DNA from: Pseudoips prasinana
Taxonomy: Eukaryota > Arthropoda > Insecta > Lepidoptera > Nolidae
NCBI GenBank assembly: GCA_951640165.1
Contig: OX621234.1
Coordinates: 24,680,549-24,744,548, forward strand
Length of the DNA stretch: 64,000 nt
Direction: 5' to 3'
Shown in pieces: positions 21,410 to 32,545 of the stretch (positions are counted from its first letter, which is position 1; the number at the start of each line of letters is the position of its first letter). The position numbers and the translations under genes are program-made. The notes below the pieces were generated by a model. It was not told the origin of the DNA, made no database searches, and saw nothing but the letters and a program-made list of their open reading frames with translations.

Positions 21410-22700
21410 ACTACGTCTCAATTTTGCATTAACCACACTTAATGGCATAAAATAAATTGATTCACCTTTCACCTTAAACCGCGCTTTATGGCAATAATGG
21501 CACTGATCCATTATTGCCATTAGCGCGGTTATCTTCGATACACGATAGAACATTATAATACAGGGATGGCTAGTTTGGCGCATATCTGACGTTAATTTGT
21601 TTCTTTTACTGGTAGGTACAAATAATGTTTCGTGTTACGCTTATGTTTTGATAGTTACTTTGGTATGATGATTATTGTGGCTGAACTATGTCAGTTACTG
21701 GCTATACCTGCCTCCACACGGGTAAATAATGAACTGTAACTATCTTACTTAGTTTATTAAATTAATAAGTGCGTTTTAATCAAATTATTGGTTCAGTTAA
21801 ATCTAATGAGCCTAAACCCGAAGCGAAATCTAGCCTTTGAGGAGTTCAACTATCCGCATCCAGGGTGCATCTTCGGGCTACCACAAACTATAACGTGTTC
21901 TAATAAATACATAAATGATCTTTCATTTGACGAGTTTATGGGAAGATATTGAAGAGTTCCAATTTCTACCTCCGGAATCCATCATCAGATAATATCGACG
22001 GTGCTAATTATTGTACCTAGATACTGTTCTTGGATAAATATTTTACAACATTTCAGATCGCTACTTTCGACTACCGATTTCAGTAGGTATCTCATTTAAA
22101 TATTAACTAAATCATTTAAGTTAATTTTAAAGATCCAACTCTTCTTCTTATTTATTACTTGTTTGTTCTATTGAAAAGAATCATACCTAGGTATACCTAC
22201 ATATCGATAAAGTAACGGATCTCTAGATAGTTAACTGGGTATTGAAATAAAAATAAAAATATTTTCCGTCCAAAATCGAGTACCTAAACCCTAAGATTGG
22301 ATACCTACATTTAAATTTTAATATGTAGTACCTACGTTGTGTGTAGCTTTGCGTAATTCCCAATTAAAATAAATTCTCGACTCCTTTGATATTTAAAAAA
22401 TAATAAGAAATAATCATAAAGTGGATTTTTTGAGTAGGCGCTTGATTCCTCTTAAACTGTGAATAGATTCAAGAAATTTCTACAAGAGGCCTGTCTTTGC
22501 CACAAGTGGGCAAAGTCAGAACGAAGAAACGAAACCCTTTACCACTAATAGATGCTCACACAATTTGTATTAAATTGCCATAGCACTTTACACAATTTAA
22601 AGGTACTAAATTGGATAAATTTTCAACTTTCCTATTAGTATGAATAAATATTCAATATGCTAAACGCCTGCCAATATATTGATAGCAATTAAAACAATGT
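21410..22700 (+). repeat. Local duplication, unit 2
   Basis: Collinear with unit 1 (13840-16640), as listed there. Unit 2 contains some 600 bp (21600-22240) that have no visible partner in unit 1. The right edge is TATTGATAGCAATTA at about 22675-22690. A weaker third match to this edge lies at 13600-13650. Confidence 0.6.
21477..21530. repeat. Near-perfect 23-24-bp palindrome, loop 7
   Basis: The left arm 21477-21500 and right arm 21508-21530 pair throughout except for one indel. Only the right arm has a counterpart in duplication unit 1 (13861-13885). Confidence 0.8.
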
Positions 22701-22719
22701 TTGAATAATGCATTAATCC

Positions 22720-22784
22720 AAGAGCTTGGCGCTAGACTGTACTGACGATCAATAATCGTCAGTACAGTCTAGCGCCAAGCTCTT
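22720..22784. repeat. Perfect 30-bp palindrome, loop 5
   Basis: The arms 22720-22749 and 22755-22784 are exact reverse complements, starting AAGAGCTTGG, with loop CAATA. Pairing stops abruptly on the outside. There are no TIRs and no transposon nearby. Confidence 0.9.
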
Positions 22785-23091
22785 CACGTTCAGCAGGTAC
22801 AATCTTCTTCATAATGTGCCGATGGCAAGATATACCTTTCAATGTTTTGAGCATGGATGGCAGTGTCAGTGCATTCTCGGCATAATGAATTTTTAAACGC
22901 CTAAGAGAGAGAAATACTTACGTAAGAAAGATGTGGTTAGTTTTGGCGATTAACAATTGCATTCGTAGGTTTCAAAATTAAATTAATCATGATCACGAGT
23001 CACTACCGATGATTCATAAGTACGCTTTGGATTTTCGTGCTCGATATGGCAACGATTAATAGTACCTAATAATATAATCCTGTACCATTAT
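22785..23091. other. Unique sequence, nothing recognised
   Basis: No open frame, repeat copy or RNA signature could be supported. Confidence 0.4.
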
Positions 23092-23330
23092 TAACACACG
23101 GCCATCTGATCCCTAACTAGCCGGATCTTGTACTATGGAAACCAGATAACTGAGATAACACATATATCACATATTGTTATACTAGTTTTATTTTGGAAAT
23201 CCATATCTATATAAATAAATACATCCAGACTCAGGACAAACAGACATGTTAATGCACACACCGGTGCGAATCGAACCCACGACCTGCGGCGTGAAAGGCA
23301 AGCAATTAACAACCACGCCAACAAGCCCTT
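23092..23330 (-). mobile_element. tRNA-derived SINE, family B, copy 2
   Basis: Same order of blocks as copy 1: ACACACGGCCATCTGATCCC at the plus-strand left end, then CTCAGGACAAACAGACATGT, and a B box seen in reverse as CGAATCGAACCCACGACCTG. Confidence 0.75.
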
Positions 23331-24423
23331 TTATGTGTATATTTAACCTACCTTCTTAAACATAATGTAATTTGTATTGTAAAACCCAGAGATGAAACTC
23401 AACTTGGAGCCGTGCCTAAGTAATTTACCTATACATAATCAATAAGATCGGTAAGTACGTAACTTAATTGGGTTCATTTCAAATCATAACCTTCTGACAA
23501 CTGATTTCAATTAAAATTATTACACGAGTAAATATATATTGTTTTGTTACATCTTCGTCCGTTAGTGCGAGGATTTTAATAATGGCACCATTAACTAAAC
23601 ATTGTGAATGCTTACGCCGTTTTCTTATAACACAAATCCATTCCAATATTTAATTTGTATTAGGTATACAGCACATAGCACCTTTATTTGACTAAATTAT
23701 GCATTACAACATCACATTAAAAATGGTTCAGTAATTAGGACGAAAAAGGATAACGGACACCACCAACTATTCTATGGAACGAAAATGTTTTCTATGAAGA
23801 CCTGGCATAAAATCCTTAGTCGACTGAACCTAACAGTTTAACTACACAGTTTTTTTTTCAGAGAATAAATACAAATGCCTTATTATTTTGAACTAAGTAA
23901 ATAGGTAATACCTCCCTAATTTCTCCGTCGAAAATAAATCGTCTAAGCGAGTTTCAATGTTTAACTTAGTCGACACACATTTTTTATTAATGCTACCTAC
24001 AACAAACTTTCGGGCTTCTCGATCTCGTTTATATTCGAAGGAAGAGATGAAACAAAATTGAAGTTCAAATTCCAAGGAAAATGATACTTACCTACAATGT
24101 TAAGCCCAATAGTAACTACCTATGTTTTTTTTAAACGACATATTCTTCAAAATTTAAATCGTTGTTTTAACTTTGTGGTTCTGCGGCAAACAAGAACGCA
24201 ACATAGGTAGCAAATTAGCAATCAAACAATCAAGATATTTTGCACCCGAATAAGACTTTCTAGCGGGGACTACTCTAGTCCTGCAATCGAAAGTAACTAT
24301 TTACAACCTGGTGAACGTATCGTAATCCATATTTCAGTATAAACTTTAAAGCCCTCTGTGCTATACATTATCGTCTTTTTACTTATCGCATACCAATTAA
24401 ATATATTTTTTACTTTTGATAAA
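23331..24423. other. Intergenic AT-rich DNA
   Basis: No gene or recognisable repeat was found. Confidence 0.4.
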
Positions 24424-24840
24424 GCAAGAGAATGCCTACTCATGCCACCCGCAAAAGGTGTATGCGGGTGGTTATTTCGGATTTACACCGACTAAATCTA
24501 ACCTGCCCAGTAGTTACTTGTCTTGGCGTCGGCGAGAGGAGTCCCGGGAAGGCGGGAACGCTGTTAAGGTGGTCCTTTCGATGCCATGTCCCATACGGTG
24601 TGGGACACGTACCCTGGGTGGACAATTGCATGTCCTCCCGTATCACCAGCTTCTGCCGACCGGAACAGCGGCTACGCCACTATCAGATCACTGTCTTCCC
24701 GGAGCTGCCAGCACCTAGCGACAGTAGAAGACACTTCTCTTACTGCCACCGCAGTAAGTAAAGCTAAGGCCTCCTCCGTCTGCGAGTGGGATCGACTCGC
24801 TTCCGATCCCACTTAGCAGACTCCAGACGCCGGACGGTGA
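24424..24840 (+). repeat. Dispersed repeat F, longest copy
   Basis: It begins with AGAATGCCTACTCATGCCAC, like the copies at 10472 and 32318. The extra 3' part holds several short overlapping open frames that do not agree between copies, so I do not call them genes. GC content is clearly above the surroundings. Confidence 0.6.
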
Positions 24841-24889
24841 TTGTACAGTACAATAGAACTGCAATACAATAGTACCGTACACTAAAATA

Positions 24890-25240
24890 AATAAAATAAA
24901 AAGGTTTTTATCCACGTAGACTTTAAAAAAGCGCGTGTAAATAGTCAGAAAATGTTTGTAGTAATATATAATTAATTTATAATTATTTCTTGGTACATAT
25001 AGATATGTTACCCACATGCACAGATGGTATGAAAACAATTACAGTAAGATTTATTTTATTATAGTAGGTAATGATATTTAGCCAGCTTTACATTAGTGTC
25101 TACTGTAAAATATATACAGCAATACCTAAGTAGAAACAATACTACAATACTATCTACTGTAAAACGTATAATGTAAAATAAATCTAAAGCTTTAGTTATT
25201 AAAATCTTGTTTCTACGATTGTTCTTCTCAGCGCACCACA
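24890..25240 (-). repeat. Dispersed repeat G, copy 2
   Basis: AAAAAGGTTTTTATCCACGT and AGACTTTAAAAAAGCGC match 56395-56440 closely and are the reverse of the copies at 7655 and 47640. Homology with 56395-56570 extends to TAATGATATTTAGC near 25070. Confidence 0.6.
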
Positions 25241-26734
25241 CCCGTCCATCACTGAACTGTTCGCTTTTTCATGCCACATTTATATGTAGGTACTTGATTG
25301 GTCGCGCTGCCGGCGGGTCAAAGTTGTTTGTAATAACAAATAACTTTTAAATATTCTCGTTATCAAAACGCCTTTATTGCTTTTCCATACCTAAAGTTCG
25401 AAAACACTATTTTGCTATATCTTTTGATAGCGCCAAAAGTTAACTTTCTGTTCGTGATAAGGGTACAGCGTGGCTGCGCGCGCAAATCTATCGGCGTGAT
25501 GCGTCCGCATATATCTAATCACTTATTACGTCCCGCACAAAGCGTTATAGGAAGAAATATACTGAAACAAATTTCAGTCGATGACTACATACTCGAACAT
25601 AGGGCCAGTATCAATTACTTTTGGAATAAAAAAAATAGTATGACACTGATCAAAACTAATTTACCGTCTCTCAAAATACTCTCCCTTAGCTCCAAAGTGT
25701 AACAAAAACAGTATTGAAACTAACCCATGAAATTGGACAACTAGTGGATTTGTGAAATATAGGCAGGTAAGTTACAAAAACTTCGACTGTTTTTGAAAAA
25801 CCTGCATAGTAGTGTGGGAGGTTGTTTTCAAGTATTTTTTCATACTTAGTTTTTTTTAATATAAAAATTAATCTAACTTTATACATATAAATTAATCAGT
25901 AGGTATCGCAGGTAAATTCAGGTCCTTGTGTTTATTTAAACTTAACTACTACAGTCTATCCATTTCTTCATTATGTTTATGACAGTTCGAAATGATGTCC
26001 TCATATGTAATCGATTCGATTGAAATTTTATTTATTAAACCTTACAATTATTTAATGCGTCGAAATATTAATAATGTAAATATTAATGTTTCGTCTATTC
26101 GTTTATATTATTATGTATGTAATATATAAATAATAAATACATAAATACCTATGCACCTAGCACAAAGAGCACAAAATAAATTAACACTACAGCATCCATA
26201 AATAAATACAAAACAACATAGCCAGGTCATAACCCGTACAAAGTGTAATATTAATACTTACACCTATAATAGAAAATAAAATTGAAACTAGTCCTAAAAA
26301 AAATATGACGCTTTCAACAAATAGTTCAATGATAAAAATCAGCCCAAATTTTCTGCCTATACCAAACCTAAGTCTGATGTGAAAAAAAGCGTTGGTAACT
26401 CACTGTTCATGACTTGTCTCCCAAATGATAAACATAACCATACCACTACCTTTAAAAATTAGTAATAGCGTGGTCAAGGACGGTATTAATACTAAAATAT
26501 TAATACACGTATTATTGGAGATCTCTGGTTGCCTCAGCCTTGCAGTAAAAGTAAAGCAATATCTTATAATCAACGCAACCCTTTCAAAAGTAATATTAAC
26601 ATACATCATAATAACACAGCATTGTGTACAAGAAGTTGAAAACGCAAATTCTTAGGACTCCAAAGAGACAATAAGTGGAATTAATCGAAATAATTAAAAG
26701 AAATTTAAATAATCAATCAGTATTTGCTTTAGGT
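25241..26734. other. Intergenic DNA with short unsupported frames
   Basis: At 25303-25330 a CGCTGCCGGCGGGTCAAAGT block resembles the right TIR of the mariner-type element at 33901-34938, so it may be a decayed end. The rest shows nothing. Confidence 0.35.
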
Positions 26735-27110
26735 TCCCTGTCCCCGCTCATACGCAGTCGCACTCCTTACTGCTTATTATCTTCTATCTTACCATACGGT
26801 CCAATATTTTGGGGCAATTCCACTGAGAAAGAAGTATTGACCACATGCATACCACGTGCATAGGATAAAACAAATCCCAAAAAAGATTTAAATATTTGTG
26901 ATTTGTTGAAAGTGTTCAATCTATAAAATTTAGTCTGCCGATAGTTGTGTACCTTATTTCAAGCAGTTTAAAATATTAACCTTACCTTCCCTTAATATTT
27001 TAGCAGTATCAGTCTTTTCAAAAAGTACTCCACATCGTTTTTCAGTGCCTCGAAACAAGCGCAACATTAATGACAGAAAATTATGTCTACACTCTGCAAA
27101 CCGCAAACAC
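26735..27110 (+). pseudogene. LINE reverse-transcriptase C-terminal fragment
   Basis: The frame from about 26735 reads YCLLSSILPYGPIFWGNSTE, and after frameshifts CVPYFKQFKILTLPSLNILA (about 26948-27007) and then PRNKRN. The order (SxLxYGxIFWGNS ... YFKxLxILTLPSLYI ... FxxPRNK) is that of the region after the RT core in CR1/Rex-like LINEs. It is too short and broken to be functional. The matching C-terminal FYNKLPNDIR block occurs separately at 60025-60150. Confidence 0.5.
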
Positions 27111-27294
27111 AGCAGTCATGCGCTAAAGTGTTTATTGCATGGCCAAATTTTATTAAAAATGCATTTGTATTAGTATTGTAGGTACGCCTCTCATTATTAT
27201 TAGTATGCTGATTTATTATGTGTTTATGATTATTCAGTCTGTTTCTGTTGCTGTTCTGGGCTTGTATCTTTGGCATACCTAAGGGTAAAATGAG

Positions 27295-27545
27295 GAGCCG
27301 GTTGGCGTGGTTGGCAAATGCTTGCTTTTCACGCCGGAGGTCGTGGGTGCGATTCCTTCCCAGGACAGATATTTGTGTGCATGAACATGTCTGTTTGTCC
27401 TGAGTCTGGGTGTAATTATCTATATAAGTACCTATGTATTTACAAAAAAATAGTAATATATCAGTCATCTAGCTTCAATCGTACAAGCTCTGCTTAGTTT
27501 GCGATCAGATGGCCGTGTGTAATTAATACCCCAGGATCTTATTAT
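27295..27545 (+). mobile_element. tRNA-derived SINE, family B, copy 3 (forward)
   Basis: GGTTGGCGTGGTTGGCAAAT is the A-box head and GTCGTGGGTGCGATTCCTTC the B-box region. It continues with GTTTGTCCTGAGTCTGGGTG and ends TTAATACCCCAGGATCTTAT(TAT). This is the clearest orientation for reading the family. Confidence 0.8.
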
Positions 27546-27740
27546 TATCAACAAACATGTGGCTTAACTAATATAATTGCATTTAACATTTTTGTACCCA
27601 TATTTTCGAAATAAAATTAATCATTTGCAAACAATTAATCATGGAGTCATCTATACATATAATAAAATGGTAGGAAAGTCAAAACTGTACCTACCTAGTT
27701 ACATTGAATATTGTTTAACAAGTATACTTCAGGCGTGATC

Positions 27741-27975
27741 TACAATCAATATCGAAGCCAAAAATATAGTATTTAGAATTTTTGTCTGTGTGTCTGTATG
27801 TATGTCCAGGCTATAAGTCAAAAAGTGCTGCATGGATTCACTTCATCTTTTGCATGAATAATACTAAGAGGTCGGCTCAACATATAGGCTACATATTATC
27901 ACGCTATAACATACGGGGGAGGAGCTGTGATAATTTATAAAATTTAACGCGGGTAAAACCGCGGGGCACAGCTAG
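27741..27975 (+). mobile_element. Non-autonomous Helitron-like element (3' end clear)
   Basis: The right end shows GCGGGTAAAACCGCGGGGC, a small hairpin, followed by CAGCTAG at 27969-27975 with the CTAG end; the next base is T (27976). The interior GTCTGTGTGTCTGTATGTAT is typical of lepidopteran mini-Helitrons. The 5' TC end could not be fixed; TCGAAGCC at about 27750 is a candidate. Confidence 0.55.
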
Positions 27976-28554
27976 TAAATACTATTTTTATTACATTTAC
28001 AGAAACAACCCACACAACTTATATAAAGTCTGAGTATTTTTTCATATATCTTCATTGAATATCTATTTTATATTCAATGGTTGTTGTTATGAACAGAGCA
28101 CTTCACTATAATAAGTGGCGTCAATAAAGAACGAAATTACTGTAGTGCCCTGTACATTACTTATTACTTACACTTATTTTACTTATACTTACCATTCTTG
28201 GCCGGCGAGTACCTACGACATATTGGATTGTCTCACGAAATATTTTATAACCTTTACATGTTCAAGGTAAGTCGTGATATCACCATCCAGATCCTCTAAA
28301 ACTCTAAGATAATACTGGGACGACGCGACGGTCATGAAGAAAAAATATGGTCGGGATTTTCGACTGCAGTGACTACCAAGGAACTTCGATCGTGCATAGC
28401 TGCGTGAAAAAAGCGTTTATACATTATCTAATGTTCTTTAATGGGCAAATGGGAATTGGCGTGAAAGTTTTTATTACGTATCTCGAGATAACCACGTTAC
28501 CATTATGATACTGTACCATCATTTTCCGTGGGACAGTAGGTATTACTTTTTTTT

Positions 28555-29777
28555 AGTGTTGCCCAAATGCAAAACCAAGACGAGACTTAGCGAGTCTTGG
28601 TATTGGTCTTGCGTTAATACACCTGGTCTTGGTCTTGGTCTTGGTATTGCGCTCTCAGTCTTGGTCTTGGTCTTGGTCTCAGTCTTGCAGCAAGAGTTTC
28701 GCAAGTCTTGCAATTATCTATTAGCCTGTTGCAATTTATTAAAGACGTTTGTTTAAATCTTAGAACAACGTAACAGAGTAGGTAAATCTTTAACTTAAAT
28801 TGACATGATTAGTGAACAACAAAATTAATACAATTTCATAATAATTATATCAGCCTTAGGTCGTTCACTGCTAAATATATCTCTCCCCTATAAGTCTATT
28901 TCTATACCTACTCCGTGGCGGCGATCAAACAGTGTCAAAATTGTCGCACAGTTTTTGACAAAGCGGTGTTTTTGTTGGTAAATTATCAAATAATTAGGAA
29001 CATAAACACCGACCGACCAACGGTTTATTCGCGTAACGTAATTTAGCCATACCGACCATAGCATTGGCTGGCGCAAAACTGTTACTATAGGTAAGTAGGT
29101 ACTCAACCCGATGTTAACTAACATCGAGTCGAGTACCTAATTACCTATTGTATAGTTGATAGTTTAAATCTTGCTGAATAGAAGAAGAGGTAATATAAAA
29201 TTTTAAACTTAAGTCCCTAGTAGTCCCTACATAATGTTTGTACCTACCTATAATATTATTGGTTACAATTTTAAGCACATACTAGATGTTAGATCTGGAC
29301 ATAAGACTTATACAAGCATATTATTACGTAATATTTTTGTAGGTAGTAGGTACTACTGGGTAAAACTTTGCTAGAAAGATATTTTATTTTATTTTTATCA
29401 CATGGGAACAGATTTGTGAGTAGGTAACGCGCTAGGTAGGTACTTATTAAATAGTCTAAATATTATAATAATCAATATAACAACTTTTAGTGTTACCTAT
29501 ACCTACCTACCGATACGGTTATGATACTGATAGGTTCTGGGGAACGTCTATCAACATTGGTATTGGAAGGAACCAAATAGCTACCTACTTAATAACGCCT
29601 AAATCTCAGTTTGACTTAAATGCGAGGAGCAAGAGTCTCGCAGACTTAGTCTTGTTCTTGCTCAAATCTTGCAGGGTCAGTTGGTCTTGGTCTTGCTACA
29701 ATAAGTGGGTCCTGGTCTTGCGAAAATGCAAGAACAAGACCAAGACTGCAAGACCAAGACCGATTTTGGGCAACACT
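28555..29777. mobile_element. 1.2-kb TIR element with GGTCTT hexamer arrays
   Basis: The left end AGTGTTGCCCAAATGCAAAA is inverted at the right end (...TTTTGGGCAACACT, to 29777). Internal to each end is a purine/pyrimidine-biased array of GGTCTT-like units (28616-28695, and in both orientations at 29676-29760). The terminal AGTGTTGCCC resembles hAT ends (CAGTGTTGCC). No transposase frame is seen between them and no 8-bp TSD was found, so it is a non-autonomous element of uncertain superfamily. Confidence 0.65.
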
Positions 29778-29861
29778 AATCTTTTTGTTTAAAAAGACAA
29801 CGAACGCTCTAGGGAATCTAATCCCTATGTCGCGGGGTACTTTACAAACATATAATAGACG

Positions 29862-29960
29862 GACACGAATTACATCCAGACTCAGAACAACTATTTATTG
29901 GTCTCACAAATAGTTGTCCGGCGCGGGACTCGAATCCGCTTAGCCGCTGCGCTACAAGTT
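29862..29960 (-). mobile_element. tRNA-derived SINE, family C
   Basis: On minus, TTGTAGCGCAGCGGCTAAGC and GGATTCGAGTCCCGCGCCGG form A- and B-box regions with tRNA spacing. The short body ends ...GTTCTGAGTCTGGATGTAAT. About 100 bp. Confidence 0.7.
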
Positions 29961-30884
29961 CAGTCGAAGTCGACGATGCGGTGCACCCGGTGAATACAAG
30001 AGTTTATCGCTCAAAAGCCTGGGAGCAGCTTGTTGGCATTGGTGAATATCAAATATAAAGCTTCCCCATCGTACTGAGGAAACTCATCGAGCGATAATTC
30101 GGCGGGACCGTTTTATGTATAAGATGTTACTCCACCTTACAGAAGACATTCCCAAAATAGTTACGTTAGTAACTTAACGTTGTGTTTCTTTGTGTGAGTA
30201 AGGTCGACAGAGTTCATCGGGGTAGAAAAAAAGCAACACTTGTTCGTTGACTTATATAAAGGCCGGCAGCGCACTTTTGTTATTGCGAGGATAAATGGGT
30301 GGCGGTGATCACTAATCACTCGTTTGTCTCCCTCTTATGTTAAAAATGTATTTTTTAAACACCCCAACGATGCAAAACTTATCGTATCATTATCAGCTAT
30401 TTTAATAATATTCCCGGCAGGTGTTCTCTTACCCTGAACATAAAAAAGGAAACTTCGATCTGAAAACCGAATCATGTATCGGGTTCAATAAAAAATCCAG
30501 GATATCAGTTTTAGGTGGGTACTCAAACATGACTCACATTCACAATAATTTCATCTAAATAAAGTAAAAACAATATGTTGATCCGATCGCTAAAAATCCT
30601 TACATAACCATCTGAGCTCATGAAATTTGTCTGAAAATTTATTAAAATCTTTTTAGACGTTTTTTAGTTAACATGGAATGAACATACAAACTTCGATTTA
30701 TATATAGATTAGGAAAGACATAAATGATATTTCACTTTATTACACTCATCTATCCTGTCATCTTCGTGTATTTTATCAATATTTCCCTGTTGAAATTCTA
30801 TACAGAATCACTTGTTTTTATAATGTGGTTTGCCATAAAATAAAAAATAATTTATATTTTATATAATCAACAACGTGGGACAAG
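29961..30884. other. Intergenic DNA
   Basis: No supported gene or repeat. Confidence 0.35.
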
Positions 30885-31327
30885 ATTTATGATTCCGACT
30901 TTACACGTAGAACGGAATGAAGATTGAACGAAGGACCGAGTAAATGTTCATTATATTCACTCTATGTCGTTCGCTACGTGCTTTATACTCTCTGGTCAAA
31001 TTGTCTGTCAGCACTCCGTCTGGCAGATGGTCGCGCGCTTCTACTTGCTGCCATCGTTAGCCAGCATAGTAAATCGCGTAACCCATCGCAAACATAATAA
31101 AATCGTATTAGATATCTACAAAGACACAATATGAGAGACACAAAGTGCCCCTAACTTCCTAACCACTGCCTAAAAAACCAAAATGCATTAAAATCACAAA
31201 GAAATTCTAGTTCGGACTTGGACTCGAGTTTAGTTTTGAGATATATTTTAGGTTTTGTGTCTATCTGAGGATTCTCCTCAGATTGACACTAAGCCAACAG
31301 TTTCGTGTTGCCAAAATTGATCGGGAC
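30885..31327 (+). promoter_or_regulatory. Probable promoter and 5' UTR of the gene starting at 31328
   Basis: This segment is GC-richer than its surroundings (for example 31007-31080, with TGGTCGCGCGCTTC). It precedes the first coding exon, and an in-frame stop TAG at 31208-31210 closes the frame upstream of the ATG. No TATA box stands out. An initiator-like GTCAGCACTCC lies near 31008. Purely inferred from position and composition. Confidence 0.35.
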
Positions 31328-31447
31328 ATGAAAAAATGTGGGTTCTGCACGTTGGTGTCTGGTTTACTGCGAAGAGCTACGTGCGTTGGAAGTAGGCGAG
31401 GGAGCAGTGAATCTTATTACCGCGAGCTTGGAGATCAAGACACACTG
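31328..31447 (+). CDS. Putative first coding exon (40 codons) of a long-intron gene
   Basis: ATG 31328 is the first ATG after the in-frame stop at 31208. The frame encodes [20 protein letters not shown] followed by a Ser/Arg-rich part and [12 protein letters not shown], then meets a donor CTG|GTAAAC at 31447/31448 in phase 0; unspliced, it would stop four codons later. Three Cys and a cluster of Arg near the N-terminus suggest membrane attachment by acylation. The next fitting exon is 58109-58160 (phase 0, starts KIED). Tentatively this could be the variable Cys-rich first exon of a KChIP/neuronal calcium-sensor-like gene, in which a KIED-type segment precedes the EF hands. No EF hand lies in the window, so the function is unproven. 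Confidence 0.5.
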
Positions 31448-32317
31448 GTAAACATTTAAGTTAGCTACAGTAGCATTTAAACTAAAATTTAATAGTAGTA
31501 AGCGTGTTTTTTTAATTCATATTATTGTTTATTTGAGCTGCGTAAGTTTGTATGAGTCGAATGCAATCCATCTGAATGTTTACGTTTCAATAAGTACAAC
31601 ATAATAATATAAGTAATAATGTACACAACGCCAATAAAAATAATTTAATTCTAAAAATGAATGTCCTTGTTTTAGGAAAATACAGGTTAATTTTCATTCA
31701 TTATCACTGTTTCTGTTTCTGAGAGAAGACAAGTGATCTTTAGGTAAAACAGCTTGTTGTCCATGGTATTGTCTATGCTTATTGTAGTGAAAGTTTATTT
31801 TCCAAAGTTAGTTGTTACATAGACATGGCTAATTTGTACATCAATGGTCATTGTATGTTACTGACCTGAATATAAACTATATAATGTCCTTTATATAGTA
31901 GGTAGTGTAGAAAGTCTTTTCAAATAAATATATGAAGAGATTTGTTATCAAATATTTACTTGAACTGCTTGTGCTGGGCTGGTTAGGATAACTTCAAAAG
32001 GTTGTATTTGTACACTAATTGAGTTGAAAACCCGTAGAAACTCATTTATTATGTTTTTGAAATAGAGGAATGTGGATAACTCTCATTTACAATTTTTTTC
32101 TGAAATCAGCATGCGGCTATTGACAAACACACTGAAAGGAACTATGAGGTACTAAGAGTGACACAAAGTTGGTCTAAATTCTTAGAATAAATTGAAACCA
32201 TAGCAAACAATAGACTATTATTACGTTAAAGTTGCAGTTTACCATAGTTTGGGGTTGCTGATAATAAACAAATCAGTTCAGACAGAGAGGTATTTTTTTA
32301 GTAGATTGGCAGGCAGG

Positions 32318-32545
32318 TAGATTGCCTATGCATGCCACCCGTGAAAAGTGTCTGCAGGTGGGTATGTCCAGACTCGCACCAACTACAACTACTATGGTAA
32401 ACTGCAACTAAACCTAATCTTCCATGCACTTGACTTGGTGCCTGATGAGGGAAGCCCCGGGAATTCGGGTATGCTGCTCCATTGCCACCCTCTTGTGCCA
32501 TGTCGCAGATGGTCAGGACATGTACCCTGGGAAGACAGAGGGGTA
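32318..32545 (+). repeat. Dispersed repeat F, copy 3
   Basis: TGCATGCCACCCGTGAAAAG, GAAGCCCCGGGAATTCGGGT and GGACATGTACCCTGGGAAGA follow the same order as at 24424. Confidence 0.6.

Noticed and set aside
24416..24816. Several overlapping frames of 68-109 codons
   Set aside because: Inside repeat F; the frames are not conserved in the other two copies.
26400..26655. Frames of 69-76 codons on both strands
   Set aside because: Antisense overlap and no protein-like motif.
29862..29960. tRNA gene on minus
   Set aside because: Same reason: a SINE head, with no complete cloverleaf.
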